Positions 5,398 to 7,904 of a stretch of 7,904 nucleotides of DNA are shown here, one piece after another. Location of the stretch: positions 1 through 7,904 of the forward strand of contig JAGGXQ010000130.1 in NCBI GenBank assembly GCA_021162925.1, written 5' to 3'. A model generated the notes under the pieces. It saw nothing but the letters and a program-made list of their open reading frames with translations, was not told the DNA's origin and searched no databases. Position numbers and translations under genes: made by a program. Source of the stretch: Nitrososphaerota archaeon. GTDB lineage: Archaea > Thermoproteota > Nitrososphaeria > Nitrososphaerales > JAGGXQ01. Numbering within the stretch: the first letter of the stretch is position 1; each line of letters opens with the position of its first letter.

Positions 5398-6745
5398 AGT
5401 CCTTCACCTCGAGCTCAAGGGTGGCTAGGTCCACCACCGGCAGCAGGCAAGGGGTCGGGCTGATCCCCATGTTCGCCTGGCGGGGGGTCTGGGCCTGCCA
5501 GGTACCCGAATTTACGAGCAGGGTCCCCTTGTACTCGTCGACGTCTAGGACGTGGACGTGGCCCGAATGGACTATGTCCGGGACCCTGTCTATCACGAGC
5601 AGGTCCTCCTTCTCCGGGGCTATCGGCGTCCTCGCCCCGTACTCGGGCGCCAAGTGCCTGGCTTTGAGGAGGAGCTTCATCGCCCTGGCCGGCTTCGAAA
5701 AGCTCATCCCGGGGGTCGAGGCTATCACGTCGACCAGGCTCTGCCCGTGGTAGACCAGCACGTTTACACCGTGTAAATTCAACCAGCTCGGGTTCCCTAG
5801 CATGTGGACGTTCTCCATCTCGTAAAGGGCCGCGGCATGCCCCCTGTCTATCCTCGGCTGGGGGAGCGCCCGCCTGACCGGATCGTGGTCTCCTGGGACT
5901 ACGAACACCTCGATCCCCTTCGGTATCAGCCCGATGAGCCTCGCGAATTCGTCCATCCGGGCCTTGGCGCCCTCACCCCTCGCCTCGTTCCCTTCGATCA
6001 GGTCCCCCGCGATTATCAGGTACCTGAGCCTCCTGGCCTCCCCCTTAAGCCACTCGACGAGCCTCATGAACGCCGGCTCGATGAAGGACTTGCCGACGTG
6101 AAGATCGGAGAGGAGGGCCAGGTATACGTGCTTCCCGGGGAGCGACGGCAGGTGGTCCGGAACGTCCGGATGGTAGGCGCTCTTGGCTACCGCGAGCCCC
6201 TTCTTGCTCCACTCGACCCCGACTATCAGGAGCTGGTTGAGCTGGGCCTCGGAGACGACCCTTATCACCTTCCGATCGAAGGCCATCAGCTCTATGCTGC
6301 CCGTGTCGTCGTCTATCGTGAACCTGGCCTTCCCGTTGCCGACCGACTTGGACATCAGCAGCCCGGCCGTGAGGCTCCCGTCCTTCAGCTTCGATATCTT
6401 GATCGCCTTCGATGCGTCCATCCTCTGCCTCGCTATCGACATGAGCTTCCTGTACCTGCTGATGAAGAGGCTCTTGAACCCCTCCTCCCCTTCCGAGGTG
6501 GATATCAGGTCCGATGGGTCCATCAGTACCTCGTATTCCGCCTCAACCTCTTCCTCCTCTTCGGTCTCGAGTAGGGCCTTAATCTCCTCGACGCTTATTA
6601 TGTGCCCCGCCTTCTTCTCCTCCATCGCCCTCTGGATCAGCGAAACCGGGTCTTCCTTCACCGAGGCCATGAACTCGATCGCCTTCGGCTCTATCTGATA
6701 CCCCTTGGAGAGCGCCAGCAGGATCGCTTCCCTTACCCTATCCAT
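5390..6745 (-). CDS. polB: DNA polymerase D small subunit DP1 (3'-5' exonuclease subunit)
   Basis: DP1 pairs with the large subunit DP2 (not in this window) to form the archaeal replicative D-family polymerase, and supplies Mre11-like proofreading. The 451-residue protein is shorter than the roughly 600-residue Pyrococcus form, mainly at the N-terminus. Residues 1-60 form a small helical domain, followed by a very acidic linker (about 60-88). An OB-fold domain spans roughly 112-192, and the calcineurin-like phosphoesterase domain runs from about 207 to the end. Metal-site motifs are SDLHVG (213-218; Asp214, His216), AGDLIEG (246-252; Asp248), PGDHDP (284-289; His287), YHG (His333) and GHVHV (395-399; His396, His398). 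The usual GNHD is GDHD here, with Asp286 in place of Asn. VNSGTWQAQT (411-420) and PTP are typical DP1 tail signatures. The ATG lies within the last codons of the upstream phosphohexomutase gene (8-base overlap), so it is co-transcribed and translation is likely coupled. Confidence 0.93.
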   Translation of the reverse strand: MDRVREAILLALSKGYQIEPKAIEFMASVKEDPVSLIQRAMEEKKAGHIISVEEIKALLETEEEEEVEAEYEVLMDPSDLISTSEGEEGFKSLFISRYRKLMSIARQRMDASKAIKISKLKDGSLTAGLLMSKSVGNGKARFTIDDDTGSIELMAFDRKVIRVVSEAQLNQLLIVGVEWSKKGLAVAKSAYHPDVPDHLPSLPGKHVYLALLSDLHVGKSFIEPAFMRLVEWLKGEARRLRYLIIAGDLIEGNEARGEGAKARMDEFARLIGLIPKGIEVFVVPGDHDPVRRALPQPRIDRGHAAALYEMENVHMLGNPSWLNLHGVNVLVYHGQSLVDVIASTPGMSFSKPARAMKLLLKARHLAPEYGARTPIAPEKEDLLVIDRVPDIVHSGHVHVLDVDEYKGTLLVNSGTWQAQTPRQANMGISPTPCLLPVVDLATLELEVKDFR

Positions 6746-7904
6746 TCAGGACACCCAGGGCGACCTTCACCAGCTCCCTGACCTTGCCCCCCTTCGACTC
6801 CGCGTATATCCTGACCTTCGGCTCCGTCCCCGACTTTCTGAAGAGGACCCAGGACCCGTCCTCGAACTCGAGCTTGAACCCGTCGAGCTCCGACTCCTCG
6901 ACCACCCCGAACCCCCTGAACGCCGATCTGGCCCTCTCCTTCACCTTGCCCAACTCGAAGCCGTCGGCCTCCAGGTTCACCTGTAAGTATTCATATTTCG
7001 GGATGTCCTCGATCGCCTCCCGGATCGAGAGCCCCTCGCTCGATAGGTATTGGACGAGCCTGAAGGAAGAGTAGAGGCCGTCCTCCCATAGGCCCCACTC
7101 GGCGTCCACCACCTTGCTCGGCTCCGTCGCGAACACCCCACCCACTTCGTGGAGGGTCCTAAAGGTCTTTCCCAGCCTCGCCCTCACGACCTCGCAACCG
7201 TAGCTCCTCGCCACGTCTTCGACGGCTTTGGAGGTGTTCACCGATAGGACCACCTTCCCCCTCCTCCTTTCCAAGGTGAGCTTGAGCAGGAGGGCGGATA
7301 GGTAGCGATCGGGCACGACTTTGCCCCCCTTCTCCAGGACGACGAGCCTGTCGGCGTCTCCGTCGTAGGCCACCCCTAGGTCCGAGTCGGTCAGCTCCAT
7401 AAGCTCGGAGGTCTCTCTCAAGCTCTCCTCCGTTGGCTCCGGAGACCTGCCGGGGAAGGACCAGCTCAGGTTCGAGTTCACGGCGATCACCTTATGGCCC
7501 AAAGAAGAGAAGAGCCTGGGGGCGATGTCGGATGCGGTCCCGTTCCCGGGATCGATCAGCAACTTAAACGCCTTGCCGGTTTCGGGTAGCCTGGATAGGA
7601 GATCGCCCTCGTATTCGTCGAGCATGAACGAAGCATCTTTGTATTCGGCGTTCGAGTAGCCCAGGGGTCTGTAGTCGAGGTAGGCCCGCTCGATCTCCTC
7701 TTCGAGCCTACGTGGGAGCTGAAGGCCGAGCCCGTCGAAGACCTTGAACCCAGAGTAATTTGGGGGGTTGTGAGAGGAGGTTATGGAGAAGCCTAGGGCA
7801 TCTAGCTCCCTAGAGGAGTAGGCGACCAGAGGGGTCGGGGAAACGCCCAGGTCGAAGACGTCACAGCCGTGCCAGAGGGATAGGGAGGCGGCCAGGGTCG
7901 AGAG
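6738..7904 (-). CDS. Phosphohexomutase (phosphoglucosamine/phosphomannomutase family), 5' end cut off
   Basis: An open frame continues to the right edge, giving 388 C-terminal residues; perhaps 50-60 N-terminal residues are missing. The enzyme belongs to the alpha-D-phosphohexomutase family, which interconverts 1- and 6-phosphates of glucose, mannose or glucosamine. The phosphoserine loop TSSHNPP is at visible residues 42-48, with Ser44 (codon 7773-7775) the expected phosphorylated residue. FPGRSPEP is at 150-157. The metal loop DGDADR is at 181-186, the sugar-binding loop TEPS at 260-263, and the phosphate-binding RKSGTEP at 356-362. The sugar loop departs from the common GExSG pattern, so the substrate cannot be fixed. 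GlmM-type phosphoglucosamine mutase is plausible for an archaeon; phosphomannomutase/phosphoglucomutase is the alternative. The internal ATG at 7625 is not the start, since the phosphoserine loop lies upstream of it. The stop TAG overlaps the DP1 start (ATGGATAG), making a two-gene minus-strand operon. Confidence 0.9.
   Translation of the reverse strand, partial: LSTLAASLSLWHGCDVFDLGVSPTPLVAYSSRELDALGFSITSSHNPPNYSGFKVFDGLGLQLPRRLEEEIERAYLDYRPLGYSNAEYKDASFMLDEYEGDLLSRLPETGKAFKLLIDPGNGTASDIAPRLFSSLGHKVIAVNSNLSWSFPGRSPEPTEESLRETSELMELTDSDLGVAYDGDADRLVVLEKGGKVVPDRYLSALLLKLTLERRRGKVVLSVNTSKAVEDVARSYGCEVVRARLGKTFRTLHEVGGVFATEPSKVVDAEWGLWEDGLYSSFRLVQYLSSEGLSIREAIEDIPKYEYLQVNLEADGFELGKVKERARSAFRGFGVVEESELDGFKLEFEDGSWVLFRKSGTEPKVRIYAESKGGKVRELVKVALGVLNG

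Noticed and set aside
5804..6574. Long plus-strand open frame opposite polB (256 codons)
   Set aside because: It is a shadow of a real gene in GC-rich DNA: Pro, Arg and Leu rich, no motif, and fully antisense to the well-supported DP1 frame.
7623..7625. ATG at 7625-7623 as the start of the phosphohexomutase
   Set aside because: The frame is open to the window edge and the essential phosphoserine loop is encoded upstream of this codon.

Overview
The window reads as thermophilic archaeal DNA. It is GC-rich by eye, and Arg is mostly AGG while Ile is often ATA. Two genes appear to start at TTG. Promoters look like archaeal BRE/TATA elements placed so close to the start codons that transcripts would have little or no leader. 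The gene content is also archaeal: a V/A-type ATP synthase subunit I, PurP-type purine enzymes, and the small subunit (DP1) of the D-family DNA polymerase. DP1 is absent from Crenarchaeota in the strict sense, so a euryarchaeal, korarchaeal, bathyarchaeal, aigarchaeal or related lineage is more likely. The sequence alone does not let me choose among these.

Layout, left to right. Positions 1-1769 (minus) hold a V/A-ATPase subunit I gene whose 3' end runs off the left edge. Positions 1770-1876 are a short divergent promoter region. Positions 1877-3259 (plus) encode an uncharacterised FAD-dependent dehydrogenase. After 27 bases come two tandem purP family genes at 3287-4384 and 4384-5397 (plus); they overlap by one base. 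The second meets the DP1 gene (5390-6745, minus) tail to tail with an 8-base overlap of coding ends. DP1 in turn overlaps by 8 bases the end of a phosphohexomutase gene (6738-7904, minus), whose 5' end runs off the right edge. No stretch longer than about 110 bases lacks a gene.

How the parts relate. The purP pair belongs to the penultimate step of archaeal IMP synthesis (formate- and ATP-dependent formylation of AICAR). Only the second copy keeps the recognisable ATP-grasp glycine-rich loop. The first copy has lost that loop and other conserved residues, and is probably a diverged paralog with another role. Phosphohexomutase and DP1 form a minus-strand operon joining sugar-phosphate metabolism with replication. 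Subunit I and the FAD enzyme share only a divergent promoter region. No mobile element, CRISPR array, tRNA or rRNA was seen. The most interesting points are the degenerate PurP copy, an Asn-to-Asp change in a DP1 metal-site motif, and the extreme compaction of stops, starts and promoters.
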